NCBI GenBank assembly: GCA_025084515.1 | Contig: JAJAGP010003168.1 | Span: 18,200-82,199, forward strand | From: Ancistrus triradiatus | Taxonomy: Eukaryota; Chordata; Actinopteri; Siluriformes; Loricariidae | Reading direction: 5' to 3' | DNA length: 64,000 bases | Shown: positions 10,211 through 21,937 of the stretch, one piece after another | How the letters are laid out: each line of letters starts with the position of its first letter | How positions within the stretch are numbered: the first letter of the stretch is position 1 | Program-made: the position numbers and the translations under genes | The notes under the pieces: model-generated | The model's input: the letters and a program-made list of their open reading frames with translations, nothing else | What the model was told of the DNA's origin: nothing | Databases searched by the model: none

Positions 10211-10314
10211 GGAAAGGAATAAGTAACAATATGAAATAAAATTTTCATCTGTAAACATCTTGGATCTTGTTAATAATTATTCTCATCAATTACTACTACT
10301 TCTAAGGCCAATAA

Positions 10315-11134
10315 TATATACAAGTATGTGCCGTTTAATGTCCACATTGCGTTCTGTGAAACAGGTCATTGACCATACATTACCATAACAGCTGCGTGAG
10401 AGCAATATGTAAATATTTGCAGAGATACAGCTGCAAACATGAGTGGAGCACTACCATCTACATGGCATCTGAAACCTAAACTGGTATACATATCACTCCC
10501 TCCAAGAAATACACAACACTGTGGTACTTCAGTTACAAGCACACATTAACAACTATGAACCCTATAGAACTAAAATATAAACTTGCATGAAGGAATATAA
10601 ACATAAATAAACATACATTGCTGGCTGCACACAACTTCCACTTGAAGAAACACTAATTTCCAGAACAGGCAATGCAGTGTCACCACTTAAACACCTTAAT
10701 CCTTTTAGTAAGTTAACCAACACAGCGCTATTATTAAGAAGTCACAGTGGTCAAATGACCAACGTACAGCACTTCTAGGTATATGTTGGTGAAGCCGGCA
10801 AGTTGCTTGTAGTGTTAAGGAGAGTACGAACTTTTCCATTTCATGTATCTGACCGTAAGATAGTTCCTACTTATGCATGCGGTTAATGCAAAGTAAGTCA
10901 ATATTCTTGAAAATAAATACAATAAAAATATGTAAACAACACATCAAATGAAACAATATTTATGGCAGTAAAAATACACATGCTACAAAATGTTTAATTT
11001 GACCAGCTGTTTAAGGCTGTTTTAATGTCCAGAGTAAAAAGGTTTTCATTTCCTATAAAGAAGTTGGTCATTAAAGCGACTGTATGCTGATTGGATGGTC
11101 ATTAAATGGCACTTAGCAGTATATAATATGTAAT
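10315..11134. mobile_element. Possible MITE with short inverted ends
   Basis: The left end (10316-10350, 'gtgccgtttaatgtcc') and right end (11095-11130, 'ggtcattaaatggcac') are imperfect inverted copies over about 27 bases, both beside TATATA. The interior of 750 bases has no coding frame. Homology is limited to the ends. Confidence 0.35.
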
Positions 11135-11205
11135 ATTATGTTACATATTACATATATAAATAATACAGTAATAGTGTTATTGAATTATGAAATATGTACA
11201 TAATA

Positions 11206-11264
<59 letters not shown>
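11206..11264. repeat. (CT)n(CA)n microsatellite
   Basis: A short CT run leads into about 25 CA units. Confidence 0.95.
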
Positions 11265-11265
<1 letters not shown>

Positions 11266-11369
11266 CACACACACATGTGTGAGAGATATTATTTTACATG
11301 GAAAGGGTGCAAACTTAAGGCTAGTAATGAGGTAAAAAAGCTCAAAGATTGACAACAGGTGGTGTCAAC

Positions 11370-11610
11370 AGGTGATAATAAGCACGATTTGTTACAAAAG
11401 CAGCATCCACAAAGGCTGAGTCTTTGATGAGCTAGATGGGCAGATGATATCCAGTTTGTTAACAAATGTGTGAGAAATTTATTGAAAATGTTTCTGAAAG
11501 AATTATTGGAAACATTTTGCATATTACAATTTCTTTTCATACTGTTCCCTCTACAACTGCCAACTGTCATTACATATGTTAGTATAAATCTACAACATCT
11601 GATCATTGTC
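11370..11610 (+). mobile_element. Remnant of a mariner-like repeat shared with 49140-49400
   Basis: Blocks 'acaaaagcag', 'aggctgagtctttga', 'caacaaatgtgtg' and 'ccctctaca' occur in the same order and spacing as at 49180-49325. Both look like the leader and HTH region of one fish DNA transposon family; no open frame remains. Confidence 0.55.
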
Positions 11611-11639
11611 CATGCCAAGTTTAAGTTATAGCTATTGGA

Positions 11640-12330
11640 TCTTGAGATCTGTTATATTTTTGGTTATGGCTTTAATTGGAGCGTAACACTTTCAAACTTG
11701 GTATGGAAGCCGACATATAGCAATTGTATAACAGAATCTGAAATTAAGGTTATACTATAAACATTTTCAGAAACATTTCCAGGTTAATGTTCCAAATCTT
11801 TGTAATACAGTATACATAATAATACAAAATTAATGTATTCATCTATTAATTTTGATTAAATAATAGTATGATATTATATAATAATATTATATATAAATAA
11901 AAAATTTAATTATATTAAATAATTGATATACATAATTCATATCACTGATTGTATCACATTAACCACACTTAATCACAATTTGCCTGCTCCTATTTGACTC
12001 TAAATAAATAGTTCCATTAAATTAGACCTACATTACCATACAAGTGGTCATTATAAACTTCAATTCATATAGTATCTTTTAATAATTCAGTGACATTTTC
12101 ATCATGTCACAAAATTTCACTAGAACTTCTCTAATGTAAAACTAACCCCAAACAATAGCCATTACTAGAATTATACTATTTTAAATGTAAAAATCTAAAT
12201 GTTCATAGTTTCATAGTTTTTATTTTTGTTATTATTATTTTTAATTAAAAACAGCATGTTCAAGTTGTTACTTTGTACGACATGGACAAAAGCTGCTGTC
12301 ACACAGTTATACGTAAAAAGAATAAGTAAG
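11640..12330. other. AT-rich, no gene recognised
   Basis: Extended A/T-rich stretch (notably 11810-11940) without coding frames, splice-bounded exons or a repeat I recognise. Confidence 0.5.
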
Positions 12331-12334
12331 CAGT

Positions 12335-12450
12335 TTGCATGTTCTCCCTCTGTCTTTGTGGGGTTCCTCTGGGTAGTCTCGTTTCCTCCCATTTTCTAAA
12401 TATATGTGTTAGGACAACTGGAGTGGCTAAAAGTGTCCCAGTCTGAGTTT
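12335..12450 (+). mobile_element. Partial tRNA-derived SINE-like repeat (3' part)
   Basis: It contains 'gtttgcatgttctccctctgtc' type sequence and 'tttcctcccattttctaaa', the body of the repeat also present at 44470-44660 (+), 23860-24010 (-) and 54690-54850 (-). The tRNA-like head is missing. Confidence 0.6.
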
Positions 12451-12521
12451 GAAAAATACTTGCTAAAGTTGTTAAAAGATTAAGAAAAATACTCAAGAAT
12501 TTAGATAGTGAGCTACCCCTG

Positions 12522-12565
<44 letters not shown>

Positions 12566-12582
12566 TAAATAAATAAATAAAT
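12522..12582. repeat. (CA)n followed by (AAAT)n
   Basis: About 20 CA units then five AAAT units. Confidence 0.95.
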
Positions 12583-13127
12583 ACAACAATTGTTACAAAT
12601 ACAACAATGTAAACAGTAGAACCCACACAGCTCCAGTTGTTCTTGTTTTCCATTAAGACTTAATTCTTTAAAAAAATTTTGCTTTAATTTTTCTGATTTT
12701 TATTTTCGCTGCTGGCTTCCATAAAGGTTTTTAAGACAACCATATTTGTATAGTAAGTACATTTATCTGTTATCTGAGTGCAGTGTATTCCCACAAATGC
12801 ATTAATGCCTTAAAAGAGTTTTAATTCACACTCTAAAGAACCTTACCTTTGGCAGTTGGCAGTTGAGGGATATCAACAGACTCCTTTCTCTTTTATCTTC
12901 AGTTAAATTGGGTTCCACCCTTATCTTTTCAACAGTTGAAGTGTTTTCGTCAGATTCCTGTTAGCGTATATACACTCCCCCAGCCATTCTCTCTAACATC
13001 ATGAGTTCAATACAGCAGCACCATAAGTCTTATTGAAAAGCTTTGCAGGCTGACACATATTGTTTGAAACCAAGTAATTGGGAAATAGCTTGTTCAGGGC
13101 TCCACCCTTTTAATGGTCCTTATAGAA

Positions 13128-13327
13128 CATTTACATTTACATTTACAGCATTTAGCAGACGCCCTTATCCAGAGCGACTTACATTTCATACCATCTTACC
13201 AAGCAATTGTGGGTTAAGGGGCTTGCTCAAGGACCCAACAGTGGCAGCTTGGCAGAGGTGGGATTTGAACCCTGGACTTTCTGGTCCAGAGTCCAGTACC
13301 TTAACCCCTAGGCTACCACAGTCACAG
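13128..13327 (-). mobile_element. tRNA-derived SINE, full length with target duplication
   Basis: Read on the minus strand it begins with a tRNA-like head (A-box near 13300, B-box complement 'ggatttgaacc' at 13260) and ends in the 'gtcgctctggataagggcg' and repeated 'gtaaatgtaaat' tail. It is flanked by the 8-bp direct repeat TTATAGAA at 13120-13127 and 13328-13335. Other copies: 25164-25315 (-), 27144-27327 (+) and a head fragment at 45794 (+). Confidence 0.85.
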
Positions 13328-13860
13328 TTATAGAAGACAGATTGGCTTCAGAATTCTGTGGTTTTGTCCTTGATATCTCTTAGGTTTTATGATTTATCTG
13401 TGATATGACAAATGTAGAATCATAAGTTATAATTGATTGTTGGTCATAAGTCAGTATAATCAATATAAATCTGTATAATAATGTTTTGCACCACTTGTAC
13501 CATTTTTACCATTTTGATGTGTACCCAGTACTGTATGGTAACCAAGTAAGTAAATAAATAAATAAACAAATAAACCCAGAGTTTAAACCTGGAGCAAAAA
13601 TGATTAACAACATATTTCACAATTCAAATAGTTATATAATTTAAGTTGTATTTTCATCCTAAACCTGAACTCTTTGTGTGGTTCTGTGAAACTGCTACAG
13701 AATCAAACATATATTTAATAAAGGTTTTCATTGCATATGTTCAAGCTTAAGTTTATAATGACAAAATATTAATTATCTAATGCAAGTATGTGTTTCCCTG
13801 ATGCTCACTACTGTGTCTTTTAAAAACTAAGCAGAGAAATAGTCTGTTACATGTAATCTA

Positions 13861-15442
13861 CACTGCTCAAAAAAATAAAGGGAACACTTAAACAGCACAA
13901 TATAACTCCAAGTAAATCAAACTTCTGTGAAATCAAACTGTCCACTTAGGAAGCAACACTGATTGACAATTAATTTCACATGCTATTGTGCAAATGGAAT
14001 AGACAACAGGTGGAAATGATTGACAATTAGCAAGACACACTCAATAAAGGAGTGGTTCTGCAGGTGGGGACCACAGACCACTTCTCAGTACCTATGCTTT
14101 CTGGCTGATGTTTTGGTCACTTTTGAATGTTGGTGGTGCTTTCACACTCGTGGCAGCATGAGACGCACTCTACAACCCACACAAGTGGCTCAGGTAGTGC
14201 AGCTCATCCATGATGGCACATCAATGCGAGCTGTGGCAAGAAGGTTTGCTGTGTCTGTCAGCGTAGTGTCCAGAGGCTGGAGGCGCTACCAGGAGACAGG
14301 CCAGTACACCAGGAGACGTGGAGGAGACCGTAGGAGGGCAACAACCCAGCAGCAGAACCTCTACCTCCGTCCTTGTGCAAGGAGGAACAGGAGGAGCACT
14401 GCCAGAGCCCTGCAAAATGCCCTCCAGCACGCCACAAATGTGCATGTGTCTGCACAAATGGTTAGAAACTGACTCCATGAGGATGGTATGAGGGCCCGAC
14501 GTCCACAGATGGGGGTTGTGCTCACCAGCCCAACAACCGTGCAGGACACTTGGCATTTGCCAGAGAACACCATGATTCTCAATTCCGCCACTGGCGCCCT
14601 GTGCTCTTCACAGATGAAAGCAGGTTCACACTGAGCACATGTGACAGATGTGACAGAGTCTGGAGACGCCGTGGAGAGCGATCTGCTGCCTGCAACATCC
14701 TTCAGCATGACCGGTTTGGCAGTGGGTCAGTAATGGTGTGGGGTGGCATTTCTTTGGAGGGCCGCACACCCCTCCATGTGCTTGCCAAAGGTAGCCTGAC
14801 TGCCATTAGGTACCGAAATGAGTTCCTCAGACCCCTTGTGAGACCATATGCTGGTGCGGTTGGCCCTGGTTCCTTATAATGCAGGACAATGCTAGACCTC
14901 ATGTGGCTGGAAGTGTGTCAGCAGTTCCTGCCAAGATGAAGGCTTGAAGCTATGTACTGGCCCGCTGTTCCCCAGACCTGAATCCGATTGAGCACATCTG
15001 GGACATCATGTCTCGCTCCATCCACCAATGTCACATTGCACCACAGACTGTCCAGGAGTTGGTGGATGCTTTAGTCCAGGTCTGGGAGGAGATCCCTCAG
15101 GAGACCATCCGCCACCTCATCAGGAGCATGCCCAGGTGTTGTAGGGAGGTCATACAGGCACGTGGAGACCACACACAATACTGAGCTTCATTTTGACTTG
15201 TTTTAAGGACATTACATCAAAGTTGGATCAGCCTGTAGTGTGTTTTTCCACTTTAATTTTGTTTGTGACTCCAAATCCAGGCCTCCATTGGTTAATAAAT
15301 TTGATTTCCATTGATGATTTTTGTGTGATTTTGTTGTGAGCACATTCAACTTTGTACAGAACAAAGTATTCAGTGAGAATATTTCATTCATTCAGATCTA
15401 GGATGTGTTATTTGAGTGTTCCCTTTATTTTTTTGAGCAGTA
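13861..15442 (+). mobile_element. Complete-length Tc1-like transposon with TIRs and TA target sites
   Basis: The left end reads CACTGCTCAAAAAAATAAAG and the right end is its inverse apart from the outermost base, with about 28 bases matching. TA dinucleotides sit at 13859-13860 and 15443-15444, the signature Tc1/mariner target duplication. The length of 1.58 kb is normal for the superfamily. The transposase inside is broken (separate entry). Confidence 0.93.
14158..15184 (+). pseudogene. Tc1-like transposase, three frames, inactive
   Basis: Reading starts at MRRTLQPTQVAQVVQL with the paired HTH region (residues 1-100), stops at 14472, continues in another frame from 14550 with the catalytic core (FTDESRF at about 14607, SVMVWGGIS at about 14730), and in a third frame from 14879 (MQDNARPHVAG, CSPDLNPIEHIWD) to a natural end at 15184. 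DD34E catalytic positions are all recognisable: the D of TDES, the D of QDNARPH and the E of NPIEH. At least two frameshifts and one in-frame stop disable it. Confidence 0.9.
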
Positions 15443-15638
15443 TACATTACATAATCAAGCACAAATAGACTCACACAAGCATGCACGTACAAACTACATG
15501 ACGTGACAATCAATCATTTACGAATTTAATTTATCCTTTTTTTGTGAATATGTTCTTTCAATTTAGCAGTATTCAGTTAAATAGTTACATTTACAGATAG
15601 TACCAGAAGTTGAATCTGTTCATCTGGACATAAGGTTT

Positions 15639-15999
15639 TGTGGGAGAAACGTTTCGTCACTCATGTAAGTAACTTCTTCAGTCTCAGCTGGTTGGAAAAA
15701 GTCCCCAATCTTATATACAGCTTCTGTGCATAACAACTGATACCAGCACCACTACATAACAATGGGACCGGTGATCAGTTTAATATGCAGATTACCATAG
15801 CCATTACTGACAATGGCCACGTCTGCCATTCACACAGGATTGGGGAAGGGCTGCGATAACGCCGTTGTAATATGGTGAGAGATGTACTCTGAGGCTCCCT
15901 CCTCGGTTCAGGGATGGACGTTCCCTTTTTTCACTTTTTTTTCCAATTAGCTGAGACTGAAGAAGTCACTTAGATGAGTGACGAAACGTTTCTCCCACA
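15639..15999. mobile_element. Hairpin MITE with 60-bp inverted arms
   Basis: The arm 15639-15700 (TGTGGGAGAAACGTTTCGTC ... AGTCTCAGCTGGTTGG) is repeated inverted at 15935-15999 with few differences; the spacer is about 235 bases. No coding frame. Another copy of the end lies at 38515-38600. Confidence 0.8.
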
Positions 16000-16094
16000 G
16001 CTTGCTAGAGTTTTGCAGTGCTTGTGCGGCATCCGATGCAATCTGCCCACACCTTTGTGATCGATTGCGATTGACATATTGTGCACCTGTACCG

Positions 16095-16540
16095 AATCGC
16101 TTAAACGCAGGTTAGAAATCAGTTGTAGGTTTATTGAAACAGGATACAAAAAACAGTCCAGTAGTCAATAGCTGAGTAGTCAAACCAACCGAGCGTCAGA
16201 GCCAAACGGGAGATCCAAAAACCAGAAAACGTAGACGGGAATATAATTCAGAAACCAGGTAAACTGTAGCAAATGCAAAAACCGCTCAGAAACGTACCAA
16301 CAATATGGACGAGACCTCGCGCCGACTAATGGGGACCTCTGTTGGTGCGGAGGCGAGTCCGCAGTTACCCTGACAGCACCCCTGTGCTAGAGCATTCAAA
16401 AACAAGGATTAAAGCGGGTGCCAAAGCAAGACAGCATTTCAAAACTCGACCAAAACAAGTTTCAAAGTATCAAAGCAAGTTTTCAATACAAGTTTACAAA
16501 CGAGTGTTAATAAACATGAAGCACTGACATGAAAGCATGA
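16095..16540 (-). mobile_element. Probable LTR-type remnant
   Basis: Minus-strand-oriented sequence with an A-rich side and a polyadenylation-like 'ggtttattgaaacaggata' motif at 16130, resembling the ends of fish LTR elements (compare 30565). Neither LTR boundary nor target duplication can be fixed. Confidence 0.3.
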
Positions 16541-17190
16541 AGCACAACACTATTTAATGTTTACAAGTGCAGGATACAAAACACAAGTGACATCAGTGAT
16601 CTCCGACATGCTCAGGCTCACTTGACATGAACACACACAGACAAAACTACTATAACTCTGTATTCTATGTGTACATGTGTTGGTAACAGTTATGCCAATT
16701 ATCTTATTGGGGGGTTTAACTGTAGATAAATTGCAGGTTTCTTGCAAACCCTGTCCAATGATTTAAACAGTGAGTGTGAAGCTCAGACAAACACATTTTT
16801 CATAAAACATGATAAGGTAGATTATTACAATTTATCTCTGAAACAATGTCAATATGATGGCAAATATGTTTAAGTTAGAATAGCAGTATTTTAGAATAAT
16901 CAGATCATCAACTATGAACTACCAGGGAAGAAGGACAGCAAATGGAGACAAAATGATGCTCCATTTGGCATGGCAAACAGATGCCTGGCTAAAATAGTCA
17001 CTGAATATGGTACTCTTTGACTGCCTGTCACAATTCCAGTTGGAATTAGGTGTTGTTCCATCAAATCAGTGTGCAAACATTAGTTAAATTGTGCGCTCTG
17101 GTAGTGGAATAGACACAGCACTTTCAGTGACAGGGCTGGTGCTAATGGAAAAAGAAATACAAATTAAGTGTTTCAAAGAAAAATTTTGTA
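16541..17190. other. No gene recognised
   Basis: Unique-looking AT-rich sequence. Chance reading frames only; no exon-like segment. Confidence 0.45.
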
Positions 17191-17192
17191 AA

Positions 17193-17638
17193 GCATTTCA
17201 AGGTCCTGGAAGTGGCCTAGCCAGTCTCCAGACCTCAAACCCATAGAAAATGTGTGGAGGGAGTTGAAAGTCCGTGTTGCCCCAAAACATCACTGCTCTA
17301 GAGGAGATCTGCATGGAGGAATGGGCCAAAATACCAGCTACAGTGTGTGCAAACCTGGTGAAGACTTACAGGAAACGTTTGACCTCTGTCATTGCCAACA
17401 AAGGTTATGTTACAAAGTATTGAGTTGCATTTTTGTTATTGACCAAATACTTATTTTCCACCATAATTTACAATTCAATTCTTTAAAAATCCTACAATGT
17501 GATTTCCTGGATTTGTTTTCCCATTTTGTCTCTCATAGTTGAAGTGTACCTATGATGAAAATTACAGACCTCTCTCATCTTTCTAAGTAGGAGAACTTGC
17601 ACAATCAGTGGCTGACTAAATACTTTTTTGCCCCACTG
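17193..17638 (+). mobile_element. 3' third of a Tc1-like transposon (same family as 61804-63880)
   Basis: It holds the transposase C-terminus (SPDLKPIENVWRELKV at about 17225, MEEWAKI near 17315) and the right terminal repeat ending TTTTTTGCCCCACTG, followed by TA at 17639. The 5' two thirds are missing. A one-base frameshift separates the coding blocks. Confidence 0.85.
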
Positions 17639-17879
17639 TAAGTCTTTATAAACATTTTTGTTGGTTTGTTGGCTAAATGTTAACTGTTCGGCTATGATTG
17701 AATGTTTGCTGTTCTGGATTTGTCATTAGAATGGCACATACAAAATGTTTGAACCAAAACAGAACTCTTATACTTGAGTGGAAATTTAAATACTGATTAT
17801 AAAACATTACTCCAGTATTATTATTAAGTATTAAAAGAAAAAAAAACTGTGGTGTAGTAATGTTATTTTCCTTTGAAAC

Positions 17880-18451
17880 TTTCCATGTTAAGCGCTGCCC
17901 CGGACTTGGGCTTGCTACACCCCTCCTCGCTGCCAGAGGCGATCTGGACTGTATTTAATCAGGGCCCTAGCTCTCAGACTTTGCAGGGAATTACATCGGG
18001 GTATCACGTTGGACTGCTCGTAGCGCCCGCGTGTCGTGGTGATTCACCCTGTTCACCCGCGAGTTGCAGTAAGCCCGCATATGTATGCCGTGTTGCGGAA
18101 GCTGCTTATGTATGCCTGTTGTGGTAAGCCAGTATATGTTCGCTGTGTTGCAGTAAAGCCTGCTCATGTTTGAACTGTGCGCTGGTTCACCCTGTTTGCC
18201 CGCGAGTTGCGGAAAGCCTGCTTATGTATGCCGTGTTGTGGAAGGCCCGCGTAGGTATGCCGTGTTGTGGTAAGCCAGTTTATGTTTGCTATGTTGCGGT
18301 AAAGCCCGCTCATGTTTGCTGTGTTTCGGTAAACCAGCTTATATTCTCTGTGTTGCCCGCCATAGTTTTTGTCATGTAATAAACCCCATTCGTTTAACCC
18401 TTGTTAAACCTGCGCTCGTCTCCATTCCCCCGTTCACGCCCTGCCATTACA
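17880..18451 (+). mobile_element. Solo LTR remnant related to the 57.6-60.9 kb element
   Basis: It contains 'cagggccctagctctcagac' at about 17961 and repeated 'gtatgccgtgttgcgg' units of 30-50 bases (18070-18360), and ends CTGCCATTACA at 18451, like the 'cgccatcattaca' end of the LTR at 58289. GC content is clearly higher than the flanks. The left boundary is uncertain. Confidence 0.6.
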
Positions 18452-18454
18452 GAC

Positions 18455-19160
18455 ACTGTGTTCAAAAGTTTTATTTAACAATCATAGAACATCATCTTTG
18501 GGAGGAGATTTGGGGATATTATAATTATAACAGTTGGCAGACAAAAGTCAGTGAAGAAATGTTTTGAAACTGTGATTCTTTACTGAATTTAAACTGGGAC
18601 ATGTCATGTTCAGTGAATCTCAACTGAAACATAGACTTGAATCGAATTGTGTCGATGCTGTAGCAAATCATATCAGCTTAGTAATTAATCAAAGTGTTAA
18701 TAAAGGCCATGGGTGTTTCTAGGATGGAGAATATAAAGACTGTAGGCCTGTTAAACTGTAGGCCTGGTCGGCAAATTCAACAAAAATCAGTCAATAAACT
18801 GACTGGTGCATTTCAATTTGAAAGCACATTATATTCTGCATATATTCTACACTCTCTACGGATGTTCTCTATGGAAATGTAGTGAGTAACTTCAGGTATT
18901 TCATAATTTTTTTTAATAATCTTTAAATGTAGTGAAGGGGAAGTAAAATATCTATAATACAGTGTGTATGTATGTGTATATATATATACTCCAGTAAAAT
19001 ATTCAATACTTGAAATGGTACATAAGAACAGTAACTGAGTAAATGTACTTACTAAATATTGAGTAAATGTACTACTGCCAACCACTGCACATAGGAATAT
19101 ACAGTATGTTTTGGAGGTTACAAGGTTACAAAGATCCACCTAAAGGAAGGAGTTTAGGAA
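18455..19160. other. No gene recognised
   Basis: AT-rich sequence with a short (TA) run at 18979-18990. No supported exon or repeat. Confidence 0.45.
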
Positions 19161-19164
19161 GGTT

Positions 19165-19330
19165 TTCAAGGTCAAAGTAAAAGCCAAATTTATTTATATA
19201 GTGCTTTTTACCTTAAAGGATTGTCTCGAAGCAACTTTACAAAGATCTAGGCCCAAAGCCCAGTTGAGGAAGCCTTGGGTGACAGTGGAAAGGAAAAACT
19301 CCCAAAATTTTATAAGGGTGTAACTTTGTA
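19165..19330 (-). mobile_element. LINE-like 3' tail (minus orientation)
   Basis: 'aaatttatttatatagtgctttttacc' with 'gtctcgaagcaactttacaaagat' is the inverse of the 3' end common to L2/Rex-type fish LINEs. The right limit is unclear; 19330-20050 may hold older sequence of the same element. Confidence 0.5.
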
Positions 19331-20049
19331 AGGACCAAGACTCAAAAGGGGACCCAACCTCCTTTGGCAGCATAAGAATTAAACTAAGTCACCTAACTAA
19401 TAAAGTTTTGGTAATTGTTTACTAACAGAAGCTAAATGTAAAAAACAAACCAAAACAAAAAAAAACAGAGAGCATGAGCTTATTAAAAAGAATATCTAAA
19501 TTAAAATATAATAAGGTGTAGACAGCAATAAATTAAAGATAATACAACATTGTTAAGAGTATAAAATAGAGAATATAAAATTATAAAAATATAAGACAGT
19601 ATATTAAACTGTGTATATAAACTCTGAAACTGGAAAATCCCCTGTCAAGGTCAAACTCAGGAACACAACAACAGAACCGTGATGAGACTCCTTGACAACT
19701 TGAAACTATCCAGTTGTCTACCGCTAAGCCACACTGGTTCATATCCCACCTCTGGCCAGGAGAGGTGTGAGTTGCATTCTGATTTGGCGAGGAGTCTCAT
19801 CATTGCCAGGCTTGGTACCAGCTTCCAGGCTGTGGCCTGGTGAGGGCTCTTTCCATTGAGTCCTGCCTTTCAGAATGTTGCCAAGGTCTCTCTCCACTAT
19901 GCCATATTCCAGCTTTGTTGGTCTGTATGTTCCCGAGTTTCAACCTACATAGTCTCAGAGTTCCACGTGTCATCTGCAGGGCACCAGATCACCGGTATCC
20001 TGAGTGCCTAATAGATAAACAGTTCTTAATGTCTCCTTCATAGTTAGAG

Positions 20050-21160
20050 CTCAAACCAAAATGGTGAAATAAAATAAGCAATAAAATAAGCTCCTCATGA
20101 TCAGTATTCAATAAACTCACAAAAATGGTTGTGGAACAACAAACATTCCCATGCTTTCCTTCAGTCAGTGTCACAGTTCTTCCCAGGTGGGTTTTTTCTC
20201 TCAGATTCATTATATTTAACTTCGTGCAGATATGGTGTTTTACCAGCTAACACGTGTCCATCTTTTGGGAAAGTTTATTTAATTTGAATGTTAGAAACAA
20301 CTCCACCACAAGAGGGCTCTAGAAGACTTAAATTTGCCCATATTGCACAGAGAGGAAGCAACATAACAGTGTGTGGATCACTAGGTGTTAGTGTTTGAGG
20401 CACACAAGTTCTCACTCCGCTAAACTGACCACTGATGAATGACTAAAGTGTCATTAACACAAACATTCCATTGAAAATGGTCAGATGTACCTGGTAAGTG
20501 GTGACAAGATTTAACCATCCTGATATTGTCTTCAAGCCAGTGGTGGTCCTAGGGAGTTGAGGCACATTACATTACAACAGATGGGCTACATTTGGTATTG
20601 TTATATATTCTATATACAGCATGTACTAAATCACTTTTGCTTGCAGATGGTGGCAGATGCATGATATGTGTAGTGTTATATAGTACCGTTGGGAGCTTCC
20701 AGAAGGACCTGGTGAAAGCAATAATAAACTCCGTGCTGAACTAAAGCATCCTGCAGTGCACAGCAAGCATCTGTGTTCCGATGCTCTTCTGGCTGAGTTC
20801 ACATGCTGGGCATGATGCATAACACTGACACTGAGCCAGAGTACATTTGTAGCAGCAGCAGGACAAACCTGGTAGCCAAGTTTAAAAGGTATACAACTAG
20901 AATAATCTATCTTTAATCTTAGAATTATAGGCCATCTATAAAATATGCTAATGTTATGGATAAAGCAGTAGACAGTTTTCATAGGTTATAGGATCTAGTT
21001 GAATATGGAAACATAACAGCATACATTTACTTGTATATGCTGTTAAAACAAGGTTTGGAAATGTTGCACAGAATTTGAATATCCACATATAATAACATAT
21101 GCAATCTTGGTTATCAGCTCAGCAAGCTGGGATTCCCAAATAAAATTGTCCACACATGGT
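20050..21160. other. No gene recognised
   Basis: Mixed AT-rich sequence; no confident exon, RNA gene or repeat. Confidence 0.4.
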
Positions 21161-21168
21161 ATAGTGTA

Positions 21169-21937
21169 CAGTGGTGCTTGAAAGTTTGTGAACCCTTTAG
21201 AATTTTCTATATTTCTGCATACACATCCTAAAAGTAGATGAAGATAACCCAGTTAAACAAATGACACAAAAATATTATACTTGGTCATTTATTTATTGAG
21301 GAAAATGATCCAATATTATATATTAGTGAGTGGCAAACGTATGTGAAGCTCTAGGTTTAGCAGTTAATATGAAGGTGAAATTTGTGTCAGGTGTTTTCAA
21401 ACAATGGGATAACAATCAGGTGTGAGTGGGCACTCTATTTTATTTAAAGAACAGGGATCTATCAAAGTCTGCTGTTCACAACACTTGTTTGTGGAAGTGT
21501 ATCATGGCACGAACAAAGGAGATTTCTGAGGACATCAGAAAAAGAGTTGTTGATGCTCATCAGGGTGGAAAAGATTACAAAACCATCTCTAAAGAGTTTG
21601 GACAAAGGACCCCAGGGTAACTTCTAAGCAACTGAAGGCTTCTCTCACATTGGCTAATGTTAATGTTTGTGAGTCCACCATCAGAAGAGCACTGAACAAC
21701 AATGGTGTTCTCCAAAAAGAGCATTGCTGTTCGTTTGCAGTGTGCTATAGATCAAATAGACAATCCAGAAGTCTACTGGAAGAATGTTTTGTGGACGGAT
21801 GAGACCAAAATAGAACTTTTTGGTTTAAAAGGAAAGCGTTATGTTTGGAGAAAGGAAAACACTGCATTCCAGCACAAGAATATTTATGCAGAAGTATAGA
21901 AAATTCTAAAGGGTTCACAAACTTTCAAACACCACTG
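21169..21937 (+). mobile_element. Internally deleted Tc1-like transposon with TIRs and TA sites
   Basis: Terminal repeats CAGTGGTGCTTGAAAGTTTG and its inverse (about 40 bases) are flanked by TA at 21167-21168 and 21938-21939. The 769-bp length is half of a full copy. Transposase remains only as MARTKEISEDIRKRVVDAHQ (21505, HTH start) and WKNVLWTDETKIELF (21780, first catalytic Asp). At least two internal deletions have removed the rest. Confidence 0.9.

Noticed and set aside
10203..10229. Upstream Met extending the GP5-like protein by nine residues
   Set aside because: A splice acceptor lies between this Met and the one at 10202, and the signal peptide begins at 10202.
14221..14708. Minus-strand frames of 111 and 115 codons
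   Set aside because: They are shadows of the Tc1 transposase on the plus strand, which shows the catalytic motifs.
20626..20982. 118-codon minus-strand frame
   Set aside because: No domain, no splice context, low-complexity Cys/Ser composition; most likely chance.
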